A stretch of DNA of 64,000 nucleotides from Eggerthella lenta DSM 2243. GTDB taxonomy: Bacteria > Actinomycetota > Coriobacteriia > Coriobacteriales > Eggerthellaceae. The DNA lies in contig NC_013204.1 of assembly GCF_000024265.1 (NCBI RefSeq), positions 2,732,501 through 2,796,500 of the forward strand, in the 5' to 3' direction. The position numbers were made by a program, and so were the translations under genes. Position 1 is the stretch's first letter. The number at the start of each line of letters is the position of its first letter. Below the pieces are notes generated by a model. The model saw only the letters and a program-made list of their open reading frames with translations, was not told the DNA's origin and ran no database searches. Of this stretch, positions 8,106 through 20,141 are shown one piece after another.

Positions 8106-9038
8106 CTAGCCCTGCGCGGGCGGCTGCCCGGTGGGCGGCACGTGCGGCGGCTGCTGCACGGGCGGATAGCCCGCCGCGCCGGCAAGCTCGAAGGGCATGG
8201 GGTCGTCCTGGCCGCGCCATGCGGGCACGTCGAACTGGCGCGTCCAATAGCCCAGCGCGCGCACGATCATCATCTCGACGAACACGTACATGCCCGTGCT
8301 CAGGATGCCGCACAGCACCGCGAACACGAGGATGATGCCGCCCGTGGCGAACACGATGGCCCAGACGGCGGCGCCGGGATGCGACGACTGGATGTTCAGG
8401 TTGCCGCCCGTCATCGCGAAGCCGATGAACAGCCCGATGAGCACGAGGACGAATATGAGGATGGACACGACGATGCCGATGACGACGGCCAGCACGATGG
8501 CCATGCCGAGGATGCGCAGCAGGCCGCTGAAATCGTGGCGGATCATGGCCCAGACCTTGCCGAACTGGAAGCCGGCGCCCAGACGGCCGTACACGCTCAT
8601 GCGCATGGAGCCCACCCACGAGAACAGCGTCGCGAAGAACGAAGCTGCGATGATGAGCAGGGAGAATATCATCGTGGACAGACCGACGAACATGAACAGG
8701 CCGCCGTGCCCCCGTCCCGACCAGGCGGTGCCCATGCCGGTGATGGCACCCCACACCGCTTCGAGGATCCACGGCGCCAGCATGCACACGAAGCCGATGA
8801 CCATCGCGAAGAAGCCGCGGCTGTACAGCTTGCCGTCCTCGTTGCCGAAGATGCGCTTCGGCAGGGGTCCGTGCACGTTCCAGGCGATGTCGCGCGCCCA
8901 CCCGTACAGGTAGCCCAGCACGACGAGCCAGCCGAAGATGGGAATGAGGCTGAGCAGCGACAACAGCACGAGCTTGCCGAACCAGCCCGGGGAGTTCTTG
9001 ATATCCTGCCAAGCGGCGTTGAAGTAACCGGTTTGCAT
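8106..9038 (-). CDS. DUF4013-type integral membrane protein
   Basis: About 310 residues with six or more membrane helices and the DUF4013-like opening YFNAAWQDIKNSPGWFGKLVLLSLLSLIPIFGWLVVLGYLYGWARDIAW. The tail is cytosolic-looking and Gly/Pro/Gln-rich (YPPVQQPPHVPPTGQPPAQG). The family is common in actinobacteria and archaea and has no established function. I took ATG at 9038 as the start because AGAAGG stands seven bases before it; an upstream ATG at 9068 lacks a site. The gene is transcribed alone, with a terminator at 8053-8083. Confidence 0.8.
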   Translation of the reverse strand: MQTGYFNAAWQDIKNSPGWFGKLVLLSLLSLIPIFGWLVVLGYLYGWARDIAWNVHGPLPKRIFGNEDGKLYSRGFFAMVIGFVCMLAPWILEAVWGAITGMGTAWSGRGHGGLFMFVGLSTMIFSLLIIAASFFATLFSWVGSMRMSVYGRLGAGFQFGKVWAMIRHDFSGLLRILGMAIVLAVVIGIVVSILIFVLVLIGLFIGFAMTGGNLNIQSSHPGAAVWAIVFATGGIILVFAVLCGILSTGMYVFVEMMIVRALGYWTRQFDVPAWRGQDDPMPFELAGAAGYPPVQQPPHVPPTGQPPAQG

Positions 9039-9204
9039 AGTGACCTTCTTTTCCTTAGCGTTTGGCACCCACTATAAGCGCGCACCCCCGCCAGCGTCCG
9101 TTTCGTTGCCATTCCGTCAGTAAGGTGAAGCGCCTGCCGCAGCGGCGCGGAGCACCGTCCGGGGCCAGGGCGTTTCCGCGCCAAAGCTCGGGCACCCAGA
9201 CAGC

Positions 9205-9233
9205 GAGCGACCCCCAGAATCTGGGGGTCGCTC
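9205..9233 (-). terminator. Terminator of rplJL
   Basis: Perfect 12-bp stem (9205-9216 with 9222-9233) around a 5-base loop, 44 bp downstream of the rplL stop codon. Confidence 0.75.
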
Positions 9234-9276
9234 AGCGTCAGGCACGTTCGACGGTCGTCAGACCAGCGAACGGAAG

Positions 9277-9654
9277 TTACTTGATGGTGACGGCAGCGCC
9301 GGCTTCCTCGAGCTTGGCCTTGATCTCCTCGGCCTTCTCCTTGTTCACGCCCTCCTGGATCGGCTTCGGGGCGCCCTCGACCAGCTCCTTGGCCTCCTTC
9401 AGGCCCAGGCTCGTGATCTCACGGACAACCTTGATGACGGCGATCTTGTTGTCGCCGAAGCCCTCGAGCACGACGTCGAACTCGGTCTTCTCCTCGGCGG
9501 CAGCGCCACCCTCGGCAGGAGCGGCGGCGGCCACGGCCACGGGGGCGGCGGCGGAAACGCCAAAGGTCTCCTCGATGTCCTTCACCAGTTCGGACGCCTC
9601 GAGCAGGGACATCTCCTTGAGGGCCTCAATGATCTCTTCGCGAGTAACAGCCAT
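9277..9654 (-). CDS. rplL: 50S ribosomal protein L7/L12
   Basis: A 125-residue acidic stalk protein. The N-terminal dimerisation segment ([29 protein letters not shown]) is followed by an Ala/Gly-rich hinge (about 40-60) and the C-terminal domain with EKTEFDVVL and the conserved [24 protein letters not shown] that contacts elongation factors. Start ATG at 9654 has AAAGGA upstream. It lies 90 bp downstream of rplJ, the standard L10-L12 gene order, and ends before the hairpin at 9205-9233. Confidence 0.98.
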   Translation of the reverse strand: MAVTREEIIEALKEMSLLEASELVKDIEETFGVSAAAPVAVAAAAPAEGGAAAEEKTEFDVVLEGFGDNKIAVIKVVREITSLGLKEAKELVEGAPKPIQEGVNKEKAEEIKAKLEEAGAAVTIK

Positions 9655-9744
9655 GTTAGTTCCTTTCAAAGTGGTCGGATCTCATCCGACCGGTACGTTT
9701 CAGCTTTCGGTTAGGCAGCGCTCATCACGCTGCCAGCGCTGCGT

Positions 9745-10266
9745 TTAAGCAGCTTCTTTCTGGTCGGCCACAGCCTTCGTGACCTGAGCAAGACCGCTCG
9801 GCACGCCGTTGAGGGCAACAGCGAGGCCGCGAGCGACACCGGAAATGGCGCCGGCGATCTGAGCCAGGAGCTCTTCGCGAGACGGGAGAGAAGCGATGGC
9901 CTCCACCTGTGCGGCGGACACCTGCGCGCCTTCCATCAAGCCACCCTTGATCTCCAGGTTCTTGTTGGTCTTGGCGAACGTCTTCACGGCCTTGGCAGCC
10001 GCAGCCACATCGTCGCCGGCGAACACGAACGCGCTCGGACCCGCAAGCATGTCGTCGAGCGTGGGCAGGTTCGACTCCTCCAGGGCGATGTGCATGAGCG
10101 TGTTCTTGTACACCTTCAAGCTCGCACCGGATTCGCGGATCGCCGTACGCAGCGCCTGGATGTCCTTCACCGTCAGACCGCAGTAGTCGACCACCCACAC
10201 GGCGGAAACGCCGTCCAGGTCGCCTTTGATCTTCGTGAGCATCTCTTGATTCTTTGCGTTGGGCAT
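9745..10266 (-). CDS. rplJ: 50S ribosomal protein L10
   Basis: 173 residues that anchor L7/L12 dimers to the large subunit. The family start NAKNQEMLTKIKGDLDGVSAVWVVDYCGLTVKDIQALR is clear, and the C-terminal helix that binds L7/L12 ends in AVADQKEAA. Start ATG at 10266 has a strong GGAGGTG site; frame upstream of it is leader. The gene is preceded by an L10 leader, a terminator and a good promoter (10339-10508), so expression is probably autoregulated by L10(L12)4. Confidence 0.97.
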   Translation of the reverse strand: MPNAKNQEMLTKIKGDLDGVSAVWVVDYCGLTVKDIQALRTAIRESGASLKVYKNTLMHIALEESNLPTLDDMLAGPSAFVFAGDDVAAAAKAVKTFAKTNKNLEIKGGLMEGAQVSAAQVEAIASLPSREELLAQIAGAISGVARGLAVALNGVPSGLAQVTKAVADQKEAA

Positions 10267-10338
10267 GTAGTACACCTCCTTCTTCTCAAACTCGGGTTCC
10301 GCCCCTCGCGGGTGGGAATCGTCGCTTGAAAACAAGAA

Positions 10339-10374
10339 ACGACCCCCCGCCGTCTCGTGACAGCAGGGGGTCGT
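10339..10374 (-). terminator. Attenuator hairpin in the rplJ leader
   Basis: Stem of 16 bases per arm with about two mismatches, followed on the minus strand by TTCTTGTTTT. It lies between the L10-binding leader and the rplJ ribosome binding site, where an L10-controlled terminator is expected. Confidence 0.75.
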
Positions 10375-10383
10375 CAAAGCGCG

Positions 10384-10462
10384 AAACTTATCAGAACCAC
10401 CTCGGCGGGCCGCATTCCTGCGATTAAACCTCATCGGTACCAGCTGTCTTGGGCAGCGGAAC
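10384..10462 (-). promoter_or_regulatory. Ribosomal protein L10 leader
   Basis: On the minus strand the leader contains CCCAAGACAGCTGGTACC and, about 45 bases on, CCGAGGTGGTTCTGATAAG. The AGACAG-GGT and CCGAGGT boxes are hallmarks of the L10 leader that binds the L10-L12 complex. It is placed directly before the terminator and rplJ. Confidence 0.75.
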
Positions 10463-10480
10463 AAACTAAACAACTCGCTT

Positions 10481-10508
10481 ATTCTACCCTACCCAAAACG
10501 AATGTCAA
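10481..10508 (-). promoter_or_regulatory. Promoter of rplJL
   Basis: TTGACA (10503-10508) and TAGAAT (10481-10486) on the minus strand with a 16-bp spacer; transcription would start near 10474, just ahead of the L10 leader. Confidence 0.75.
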
Positions 10509-10546
10509 GCGTTTTCCACGCGCCACGCCAACACCGTGACGCCGTC

Positions 10547-12472
10547 CTACGCCGCGTCTCCCTTGGCGTCGGCCGTCGCGTCGGCTTCCTTCGCGGTTTG
10601 CTCGGCAGCCTTCTCGCTCGTACCCGCCTTCGAGCTATCGAGGATCTCCTCGACGGGGTTCGTCGGCTCGGCTTCCACGTACGTGAACGAGATGGTGTCG
10701 CCTTCCTTGTACCCGACGATCTCGATGAGGCCGGGCAGCGCGAAGTCGTAGATGCCCTCGCCCTCGTCAAGCGTCACGTAGAAGTGCGAGTTGCCCTCCA
10801 TCACCGCCTGGGCGATGGTGGAGATGGTGCCCTGCATCTCAAGCGATCCGGTGTCGACGCCCTCCTCGGTCAGCACGCCGTTCGTGGCGAGCAGCGCCTG
10901 GTAGGCCTTCTGGCACTCGGCCACCGTGTTGCCCACGGCCACGTTCTGGTAGCGCTGGATGTCGAGCATGGCGAACTGCTTCACGAGGCCCGCGTCGTCC
11001 TTGAGCGCCATGAAGTACGTCGGCTGCCCCGACACGTTGATCAGCAGCGGGAACGTTGCCTGGTAGCGCAGGTTCTGCACCTGGCCCTCGGCCGACTGCA
11101 TGGCCGAATCCTCGGTCGCGCCCGACACCGAGTAGAAGTGCGACTCGGCCGTGCGCTGGTTGATCAGCACGAAGCCCACGATGGAGTTGTCCGCCGTGGC
11201 CGAGGTGACGCCCGTGTACACCCACACGTCGTCGTCCTTGGCGATGTAGTTGTACCCCAAGTTGCCGTCGGTTCCCGGCGTGGTCTGCACGACGTTGCGC
11301 TGGCCCAGCACCGAGTTCAGCCAACCGTCCTTGTACTTGCCCGACCAGTTGTACTGCTCCAGCAGCAGGTCGGTGGGATAGGCGTGATCCACCCACTGCG
11401 GCACGTCTTCGATGGCCAGGTCCTGCGTCTCGCCCGTGGTGGCGTCCACCATGACCACGCGGCTGATGGTGGTGCCTCCGAACAGGCCGATGGTACGCGA
11501 CTGCACCGGGCAGATCCACCACGGGTGGCCGTCGTCGTCGATCTCGAACGACTTCTGGTCGAACATGTAGAACGGGTAGCTCAGCTGCACGTGGCGGTCG
11601 ATGTTGCGCGCGAGCGGCTCAGACTCCGAGTAGTAGATGGGGCTGTCGTCGAGCCGCACGATCTCGGCGTCCTGCGTCGTCATGTTCACGAGCGCATACG
11701 CCGGGATGCCGCCGTCGCGGTTCGTGAACCACTTGAACAGGTCGGCGTACGCAAGCGGGCTCACGCGCACCGGGGCGTTCTGGTAGTTGATCTGGCTGTA
11801 CAGCGGCGAGATCTCGAACTGGCTGACGAAGTCGGGGATGGAGCCCATCTCGCGGTTGCCCAGCAGGATGGCCGAGCTGCGGTCGATGACCGGGATCTCG
11901 GAGTAGTTGACTTCCTTGATGTCGTCGGCGAACGTCTCCGTCTCCGTCTGCAGCACGTTGGCGTACTTCGCCGCGTTGCCCGGGAAGATCGACAGCGACG
12001 CCACGGCGCCGATCACGCCGATCACGGCCACGAGCACCGGCAGGTACGATGCCCACTTGAACGCCTTGGCCTTGCCCGCGTTCGACTCCACCTTGCTCGT
12101 GCCGTTCTTGTAGCTGTACGACCGGCTCCAGAACAGCAGGAACAGCGGCAGCAGGATGAACACGGCCACGAACATCCACGTATCGGTCGAGTGGATGTTG
12201 ATGGGCGGATGGAACCACCAGTAGGCCCCGAGGCCGACGAGGATGATGACGATGGCGGCCACGATGAGGGCGCGTTTGCCCCACGAGGCCATGCGGTCGG
12301 CGAACGGGATCTCCACGTTCACGTGCGGAGGCTGAGCGCCGCCGCCCCCGCCTCCGGCGCGTCCTGCCCCGCCCGACGGCGCTTCATGGTCGGCATCGAA
12401 CCGACCGTCCACGTTTACCCCTGATTGTTTGAGCGCTTCGATCAGCGCATCGAATCCGGATGTCTGTTTCAC
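10547..12472 (-). CDS. Large membrane-anchored protein of unknown function
   Basis: 641 residues. A cytosolic start with a Gly-rich linker (GGAGRAGGGGGG) is followed by three membrane helices: ALIVAAIVIILVGLGAYWWF, then MFVAVFILLPLFLLFW, then YLPVLVAVIGVIGAVASL. The next 450 or so residues are hydrophilic and probably extracytoplasmic, rich in Tyr/Asp. The C-terminus is an Ala/Lys/Glu-rich tail. I do not recognise a catalytic motif. I chose GTG at 12472 because GAAGGG lies five bases before it; TTG at 12487 is possible. The gene stands alone between the rplJ promoter and the acnA terminator, so context gives no functional clue. Confidence 0.8.
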   Translation of the reverse strand: MKQTSGFDALIEALKQSGVNVDGRFDADHEAPSGGAGRAGGGGGGAQPPHVNVEIPFADRMASWGKRALIVAAIVIILVGLGAYWWFHPPINIHSTDTWMFVAVFILLPLFLLFWSRSYSYKNGTSKVESNAGKAKAFKWASYLPVLVAVIGVIGAVASLSIFPGNAAKYANVLQTETETFADDIKEVNYSEIPVIDRSSAILLGNREMGSIPDFVSQFEISPLYSQINYQNAPVRVSPLAYADLFKWFTNRDGGIPAYALVNMTTQDAEIVRLDDSPIYYSESEPLARNIDRHVQLSYPFYMFDQKSFEIDDDGHPWWICPVQSRTIGLFGGTTISRVVMVDATTGETQDLAIEDVPQWVDHAYPTDLLLEQYNWSGKYKDGWLNSVLGQRNVVQTTPGTDGNLGYNYIAKDDDVWVYTGVTSATADNSIVGFVLINQRTAESHFYSVSGATEDSAMQSAEGQVQNLRYQATFPLLINVSGQPTYFMALKDDAGLVKQFAMLDIQRYQNVAVGNTVAECQKAYQALLATNGVLTEEGVDTGSLEMQGTISTIAQAVMEGNSHFYVTLDEGEGIYDFALPGLIEIVGYKEGDTISFTYVEAEPTNPVEEILDSSKAGTSEKAAEQTAKEADATADAKGDAA

Positions 12473-12523
12473 GGCATCCCTTCCCAAGCGTACCGATAGT
12501 TAAAGTATCCAGTATACGACAAA

Positions 12524-12552
12524 GCGCCCGACCGCTCTTCGCAATCGGGCGC
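12524..12552 (-). terminator. Terminator after acnA
   Basis: Eight-bp arms GCGCCCGA/TCGGGCGC with a 13-base loop and TTT following on the minus strand, 17 bp past the acnA stop codon. Confidence 0.65.
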
Positions 12553-12568
12553 CGACGTTACCTCTTCT

Positions 12569-15232
<2,664 letters not shown>

Positions 15233-15254
15233 AGGTTCTCCTTACTCCAACGTT

Positions 15255-16340
15255 TTAGAATGCCGCGATCAGGGCATCGGTGAATTCCGTGCAGCTTGCC
15301 GCCGGCTTGGACGAGCCGGTGGCCTTGCGAATGTCGGCGGTCAGGTGCGCGCCCTCCGCGTACACGGCGCGCACCGCGCGGCGGATGCGCTCGGCCGCCT
15401 CCGCTTCGCCCAGATGGTCGAGCATCATGGCCGCCGACAGTATCTGGGCGGTGGGGTTGGCCTTGTCTTGCCCCGCGATGTCGGGCGCCGAGCCGTGCAC
15501 CGCTTCGAACACAGCGTACTCGTCGCCGATGTTCGCGCCCGGCGCGATGCCGAGGCCTCCCACGAGACCTGCGGCCAGGTCGCTGGCGATATCTCCGTAG
15601 AGGTTCGGGAACACGACCACGTCGAACTGCGCAGGATCCATAACCATGTTCATGCAGAACGCGTCGACGATGCGCTCTTCGAACGCCGCATCTTCGGCGC
15701 GCTCTGCGGCAACCTCGCGCGCCGCGCGCAAAAACAAGCCGTCGGTATGCTTCATGATGTTCGCCTTGTGCACGGCGGTCACCTTGCGGCGTCCGTGCCT
15801 GCGCGCGTAGTCGAACGCGAAACGCACGATCCGTTCGGACGCCGCCTTCGAGATCGGCTTGACGGAGATGCCGGAATCGGGACGGATAGCGCCCGCGCCC
15901 TCTTCCTCGCACAGCGCGATCAGCTTGCGGGCGCCCTCGGAGCCCTCTTCGAACTCGACGCCCGCGTACAGGTCTTCGGAGTTCTCGCGCACGATGACGA
16001 TATCCACGCCGTCGTAGCGGCCGCCCGCCCCCGGAATGGACAGGACGGGGCGCAGGCACGCGTACAGACCGAGTTCCCGGCGCAACGCCACGTTCACGCT
16101 GCGGAATCCCGTGCCCACCGGCGTGGCGACGGGTCCCTTGATGGCCACCTTGTTCCGCTTGACCGCTTCGATGGTAGAAGCAGGCAGCGGCGTGCCGTGC
16201 TCCTCCACGAGATGCGCCCCCGCCTCGGCCACATCCCAAACGATATCGGCGCCGCTGGCCTCCACCACCCGTTGCATGGCGGCCGACGTCTCCGGGCCGA
16301 TGCCGTCACCGGGTACGAGGGCCACGGTATGCGATGCCAT
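15255..16340 (-). CDS. icd: Isocitrate dehydrogenase, probably NAD-dependent
   Basis: 361 residues of the isocitrate/isopropylmalate dehydrogenase family. VPGDGIGPE opens the protein; NSEDLYAG is the substrate loop, NLYGDIASDLAAGLVGGLG the metal-binding Asp region, and EAVHGSAPDIAGQDKANP the cofactor loop. The Asp-Ile after HGSAP is the pattern of NAD-using enzymes rather than NADP-using ones. NSEDxYAG and the neighbouring acnA favour isocitrate over isopropylmalate. Start has GGAGAG upstream. It is the first gene of the icd-acnA pair. Confidence 0.9.
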   Translation of the reverse strand: MASHTVALVPGDGIGPETSAAMQRVVEASGADIVWDVAEAGAHLVEEHGTPLPASTIEAVKRNKVAIKGPVATPVGTGFRSVNVALRRELGLYACLRPVLSIPGAGGRYDGVDIVIVRENSEDLYAGVEFEEGSEGARKLIALCEEEGAGAIRPDSGISVKPISKAASERIVRFAFDYARRHGRRKVTAVHKANIMKHTDGLFLRAAREVAAERAEDAAFEERIVDAFCMNMVMDPAQFDVVVFPNLYGDIASDLAAGLVGGLGIAPGANIGDEYAVFEAVHGSAPDIAGQDKANPTAQILSAAMMLDHLGEAEAAERIRRAVRAVYAEGAHLTADIRKATGSSKPAASCTEFTDALIAAF

Positions 16341-16406
16341 GTTCTCTCCTTCTGCAATTGTTCGAACGATGCCCCTTTGCGCCGCCTTCTGGGCCGACGC
16401 GACGAA

Positions 16407-16425
16407 ACGAGCCCGGAAGGCTCGT
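16407..16425 (-). terminator. Short terminator-like hairpin
   Basis: Seven-bp stem ACGAGCC/GGCTCGT with a 5-base loop, 15 bp downstream of the HEAT-like gene stop; no T-run, so weak. Confidence 0.35.
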
Positions 16426-16439
16426 CGGAATGCCGTGCG

Positions 16440-17045
16440 CTAGTTCTGCACGTTGTCGATGATTTGCTGCGCACGGCGCTTGAGCGGCCCTTTGCCGTTG
16501 GAGGCGTCGAAGGCCATGCGCGCGCCCAGCTCTTTCTTCACGGAAGGTGCCAGCTTGCCCGCCGAGAAGTCGATAACCGACACCAGCATATCCTGGAACT
16601 CCAGGTCGCCATGGTAGCACTGGATAGCCTCGTCGATGAGAGGCCACACACGCTCAGAACGGTTCTCCGTCGTAGCGCCCAGCTTGCAGAGGAACCGCAT
16701 GGCCGCCAAACGCACCGGCCCGCTCTCCTCGTCGAACAACGCGGTTTCGGCTCCGGGAACCGCTTTGTCGCACGTGCGGGAATCGTGGTCGACCATCGTG
16801 GTGAGGATATCGAGGCACTCCCAGCGCGTCTGGGCTTCGGGGCGATTCAGCGCGTCGATGACGGCAGCGCCGAACGGGATCATCAAATCGGGATGATCCT
16901 TGGCAAAGAAGGAGAGCGCCGCTGCTGCGTTCTGGCGCTCGCGCCTCGACGGACCCGACAGCGCACCCACCAGCTGCTTGAACTTGCGTTCGTTTCCGAA
17001 TGCCTCTTCGGCGATGTTCCTGGCTCCCTGTGTCTTTTCGCTCAC
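16440..17045 (-). CDS. HEAT-like helical repeat protein
   Basis: 201 residues, all helical by composition, with spaced segments such as RRERQNAAAALSFFAKDHPDLMIPFGAAVIDAL, EAQTRWECLDILTTMV and GPVRLAAMRFLCKLG that look like two or three HEAT/ARM repeats. No catalytic motif, signal peptide or membrane helix. Such proteins are usually scaffolds; a partner cannot be named. Start is GTG at 17045 with GGAG six to nine bases upstream. It precedes icd-acnA on the same strand but a hairpin (16407-16425) lies between them. Confidence 0.7.
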   Translation of the reverse strand: MSEKTQGARNIAEEAFGNERKFKQLVGALSGPSRRERQNAAAALSFFAKDHPDLMIPFGAAVIDALNRPEAQTRWECLDILTTMVDHDSRTCDKAVPGAETALFDEESGPVRLAAMRFLCKLGATTENRSERVWPLIDEAIQCYHGDLEFQDMLVSVIDFSAGKLAPSVKKELGARMAFDASNGKGPLKRRAQQIIDNVQN

Positions 17046-17218
17046 CGCTCGCTCCTCGTCCTCATGTGGGAAAATGTATAGTATTCTCCCTTTCCATTAT
17101 ACCCTCGGCCACCAAGCGCCCCCGCAGCAAGCGCAGAATTAACATGAGCGAAACCGATAGGCGGCAGCCGAAAACCCGGCAATACGACTGAGCGGACGCA
17201 AGCGTGGTCGAATGCGAA

Positions 17219-17244
17219 AGCGGCAGCCCGAAAGGGCCGCCGCT
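17219..17244 (-). terminator. Terminator after the lipoprotein gene
   Basis: Imperfect stem AGCGGC-A-GCCC / GGGC-CGCCGCT with a GAAA loop, 27 bp past the stop codon. Confidence 0.5.
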
Positions 17245-17270
17245 CAAAGCAGTGTGCGTGTCAGTCGAGA

Positions 17271-17777
17271 TTATTCCGGCAGCTCGCTGGCCTTGTTGTC
17301 GCCCGACTGGAGCTTGCCGATGCCCTCGTCGTACTTCGACTTGATATCCTGGATGCGCTGATCGTACGTGGAATAGTCGAAGGGTTGTTCCTCGGTGGCG
17401 CTGTCGATTTCCGTATACAGGTCGATATAGGAGTTCAGCGCGTCCTTGAGATCGGCCGTGCCGTCGACGTACTCCTTCTGGATATCCTTGAGGGCGTCGG
17501 GGACGTTGAGGTTGTTCAGGTCGTCGATAGCCTTGAACGCGTTGTCGGCCTGCGTGCGCATGCCCACCACGTCGCCGCGCGATACCGCATCGGTAAAGCT
17601 CTCCAGACGGCTCTTCAGGTCGTCCATAGTTTGGTTGACCTGAGTCATGTACTGACGGTTCTCGGATTGCTGTTGCGCGGTCGCCGTATCCTGCTGCGCA
17701 CATCCGCCCAGAGCCGCCACCATCAAGACGCCTGCGAACATGGCGACCAGCACCTTGGCGAATCTCGTATGTTTCAT
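17271..17777 (-). CDS. Predicted lipoprotein of unknown function
   Basis: 168 residues. The N-terminus MKHTRFAKVLVAMFAGVLMVAALGGC is a lipoprotein signal with lipobox LGGC, so the mature protein is acylated at Cys26 and held at the outer face of the membrane. The rest is helical, acidic and Gln/Asp-rich, with regularly spaced hydrophobic residues over about 30-160 that suggest a helical bundle. I do not recognise the family. Start ATG at 17777 is preferred because it opens the signal peptide; an in-frame ATG at 17798 would add seven residues. It lies after the penicillin-binding protein gene, 111 bp away. Confidence 0.75.
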   Translation of the reverse strand: MKHTRFAKVLVAMFAGVLMVAALGGCAQQDTATAQQQSENRQYMTQVNQTMDDLKSRLESFTDAVSRGDVVGMRTQADNAFKAIDDLNNLNVPDALKDIQKEYVDGTADLKDALNSYIDLYTEIDSATEEQPFDYSTYDQRIQDIKSKYDEGIGKLQSGDNKASELPE

Positions 17778-17888
17778 GTCGTACCTGCTCTCTTGCATCG
17801 AATCATCGTTGAACTATCGTAGCGGTTCGCCCGCCGTCGCGCCGGGGATGCGACGCGTTCGTATCGGAACGGTTTCCGGGTCCGCAAC

Positions 17889-20141
17889 CTAGCTTGCCGG
17901 CTTGTCCGTCGTGCCTCCGGGGTCGGGCGTCGGCGTGGGAGTGGGCGTCGGATCGGGATCCGGCTTCGGCGTCGGATCGGGGGTTGGAGTAGGAGTCGGA
18001 TCGGGCGTGGGCGTCGGCGTGGGAGTGGGCGTCGGCGTCGGCGTCGGCGCAGGATCGTCCTTGCCCTTGTCGGCGTCCTTGTCCTCGGCGTCCTTCTTCT
18101 TCTCGTCATCCTTCTCGTCGTCGGTGTTCGACGAGCTAGCGAACCCTCCCACATGGTAGGTCGGATCGGAGAAGTTCTTGTACGTGGGATCGGCCGCCTG
18201 CGGGAACTGCTCGGTCGGCTGGCCGTCGAGCACCGCGCTCATGAAGCGGCTGAAGACGTCGTCCGCGCCCGTGCTGGTAGGAATGGTCACCTGGTTGCTG
18301 GGATCGCCGAACCAAATGGCGGTGGCCAGCTGCGGCGTGATGCCGCAGAACGTGATGTCCTTGTAGCTTTCGCTCGTACCCGTCTTCGCGGCGACCACCT
18401 GGCCGTTCGGCAGAGCGGCCTTCTGTCCGGTGCCCTCGGAGGTGTTCACCACGCTCTTCATGACCTCGGTGGCCGCGTGGGCGACTTCAGGCGATATGAC
18501 CTGTTCGCGATGCGTCTTCGAAAGCGAGGTGTCGGGCGTAGTGTTGTCGACGATCACCTCGCCCTTCGAGTTGGTGATGGTGAGGACGGGCGTTGGATCA
18601 ATGCGCACGCCGCCGTTCGCAATGACAGCGTAGGCGCTGGCCATGTCGAGCATCGTGACGTTCGACTGGCCCAGCGTGAGCGACGGGTTCGCGCTGAGCG
18701 CGGAGGTGATGCCCATGTCCTTGGCGACCTTGATCACCTTGTCGATGCCCACGGCCATCTCAAGGCGAACGAAGCCCGTGTTGGACGACACGGCGAACGC
18801 GCGCTGAATGGAACGGGTGCCGTAGTTGTAGTTGTTGATGTTCTCCAGCGGAGGGATGGTGGAGCCGTACTCGGTATTGGGAATAGTGGCCGGCGACGAG
18901 CAGTCCACCATCGTCTGCGGGCTGATGCCCGCTTCGAGCGCTGCGATGAGCGTGAACACCTTGAACGAGGAGCCGGACGGACGGCCCGGATTGGGAACGC
19001 CGCGCTCGCCCGTGGCCAGGTTCAGCTTCTGAGTAGCCCACTCGTCGTCCTCGCCGCCCACCATGGCCTTGATGTAGCCCGTTTCGGGCTCGATGGCCAC
19101 AAGCGCGCCGTAGATCGCCGGATCGAGACTCTCCCGCTTCTCCTTGATGGCGGCCTCAGCGGCCTCCTGGGAGTCGACGTCCAGCGTGGTCTGGATGGTC
19201 AGGCCGCCTTTGAACAGCTCATCGTCGGAATAACGATAGTCGCCGTCGGGATCCATGAGCAGGTCGCGCACGTAGCTGCTGAAGTAAGGATACTTCTCCA
19301 GGCCATCCACCGTGGTCTCGGTCGTGTTGAGCACGATGCCCTCCGCCTGGGCAGCATCGTGCTCTTCCTGGGTGATGTAGCCGTTCGTCAGCATGCGATC
19401 CAGCACGAGGTTGCGACGCGCGAGGCAGTTGTCCTCATGGTCGATGGGATTGTTGTACGTCGGCGACTGCGGAATGCCGATGAGCGCGGCCGCTTCGGCC
19501 AGCGTAAGCTCGCTTGCATGCTTCGAGAAGTAGCGCTGCGACGCGGCTTCGATGCCGTAGGCGCCGGAACCGTAGTTGATGGTATTGAGGTACATGAGCA
19601 GGATCTCGTCTTTGGAGTACTGTTCCTCCAACTTGACGGAGAGATACATCTCGCGCACCTTGCGCTTGAACGAGATATCGTTCATCTCGTCGGCCAGGAT
19701 AGTGTTGCGCACGAGCTGCTGCGTGATGGTGGACGCGCCCTCCTTGCCGGAACCGGTGAGGTTCACGTACACCGCGCGCGCGATGCCCGCGAGGTCGAAA
19801 CCGCCGTGTTCGTAGAAGCGCTCGTCCTCGGTAGCCACGGTGCCCTCGCGCACGTACTCGCTGATCTGGTCGAGCTCGACGGGGTCGCGGTACTCGACCT
19901 GGAAGCGGGCGAGCTCCGTACCGTCCGACGCCAGCATGATCGACGGCAGCGACGAGTTGAGCTGGCCGGCATCGGACACGTCGTAGTCCTCAAGGTCGCC
20001 GATCCACGACGAACCGAGGGCGTAGACGCCTGAGAAGCCGGCGACGATCACGGCCAAAAAGACCGTGAACACCGCAAGGAAGCCGATGGAAGGATGCTTT
20101 TTCTTGATCCCCGGCCTATTCTTTATAGAACGTGAAGCCAC
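17889..20141 (-). CDS. Class A penicillin-binding protein (transglycosylase/transpeptidase)
   Basis: 750 residues of a bifunctional PBP1A-like enzyme that polymerises and crosslinks peptidoglycan. A short cytosolic start and one membrane helix (about 19-44) precede the GT51 domain, with catalytic Glu105 in [12 protein letters not shown] and [10 protein letters not shown]. The transpeptidase domain has GSSFKVF (Ser-x-x-Lys, about residue 390), SSNTGF and AAKTGTSE. The last 100 residues hold a charged Asp/Lys/Glu stretch and then a long Pro-Thr/Pro-Asp repeat tail, probably spanning the wall. Start GTG at 20141 has GGAGGTG upstream. Confidence 0.95.
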   Translation of the reverse strand: MASRSIKNRPGIKKKHPSIGFLAVFTVFLAVIVAGFSGVYALGSSWIGDLEDYDVSDAGQLNSSLPSIMLASDGTELARFQVEYRDPVELDQISEYVREGTVATEDERFYEHGGFDLAGIARAVYVNLTGSGKEGASTITQQLVRNTILADEMNDISFKRKVREMYLSVKLEEQYSKDEILLMYLNTINYGSGAYGIEAASQRYFSKHASELTLAEAAALIGIPQSPTYNNPIDHEDNCLARRNLVLDRMLTNGYITQEEHDAAQAEGIVLNTTETTVDGLEKYPYFSSYVRDLLMDPDGDYRYSDDELFKGGLTIQTTLDVDSQEAAEAAIKEKRESLDPAIYGALVAIEPETGYIKAMVGGEDDEWATQKLNLATGERGVPNPGRPSGSSFKVFTLIAALEAGISPQTMVDCSSPATIPNTEYGSTIPPLENINNYNYGTRSIQRAFAVSSNTGFVRLEMAVGIDKVIKVAKDMGITSALSANPSLTLGQSNVTMLDMASAYAVIANGGVRIDPTPVLTITNSKGEVIVDNTTPDTSLSKTHREQVISPEVAHAATEVMKSVVNTSEGTGQKAALPNGQVVAAKTGTSESYKDITFCGITPQLATAIWFGDPSNQVTIPTSTGADDVFSRFMSAVLDGQPTEQFPQAADPTYKNFSDPTYHVGGFASSSNTDDEKDDEKKKDAEDKDADKGKDDPAPTPTPTPTPTPTPTPDPTPTPTPDPTPKPDPDPTPTPTPTPDPGGTTDKPAS
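17905..18062. repeat. Low-complexity tandem repeat coding a Pro/Thr/Asp tail
   Basis: Hexamer-like units related to GGCGTC and GGAGTG, imperfectly repeated, encode PTPTPTP and PDPTPTP runs at the end of the class A PBP. Such tracts are prone to length change by slippage. Confidence 0.8.

Noticed and set aside
6022-9012. Minus-strand open frame of about 1,000 codons across the YgiQ and DUF4013 genes
   Set aside because: It is a second frame of the real genes, with Arg/Gly/Ala/His-rich composition and no domain.
15255-16340. 3-isopropylmalate dehydrogenase (leuB)
   Set aside because: NSEDLYAG and the coupling to acnA favour isocitrate dehydrogenase; no other leu genes are near.
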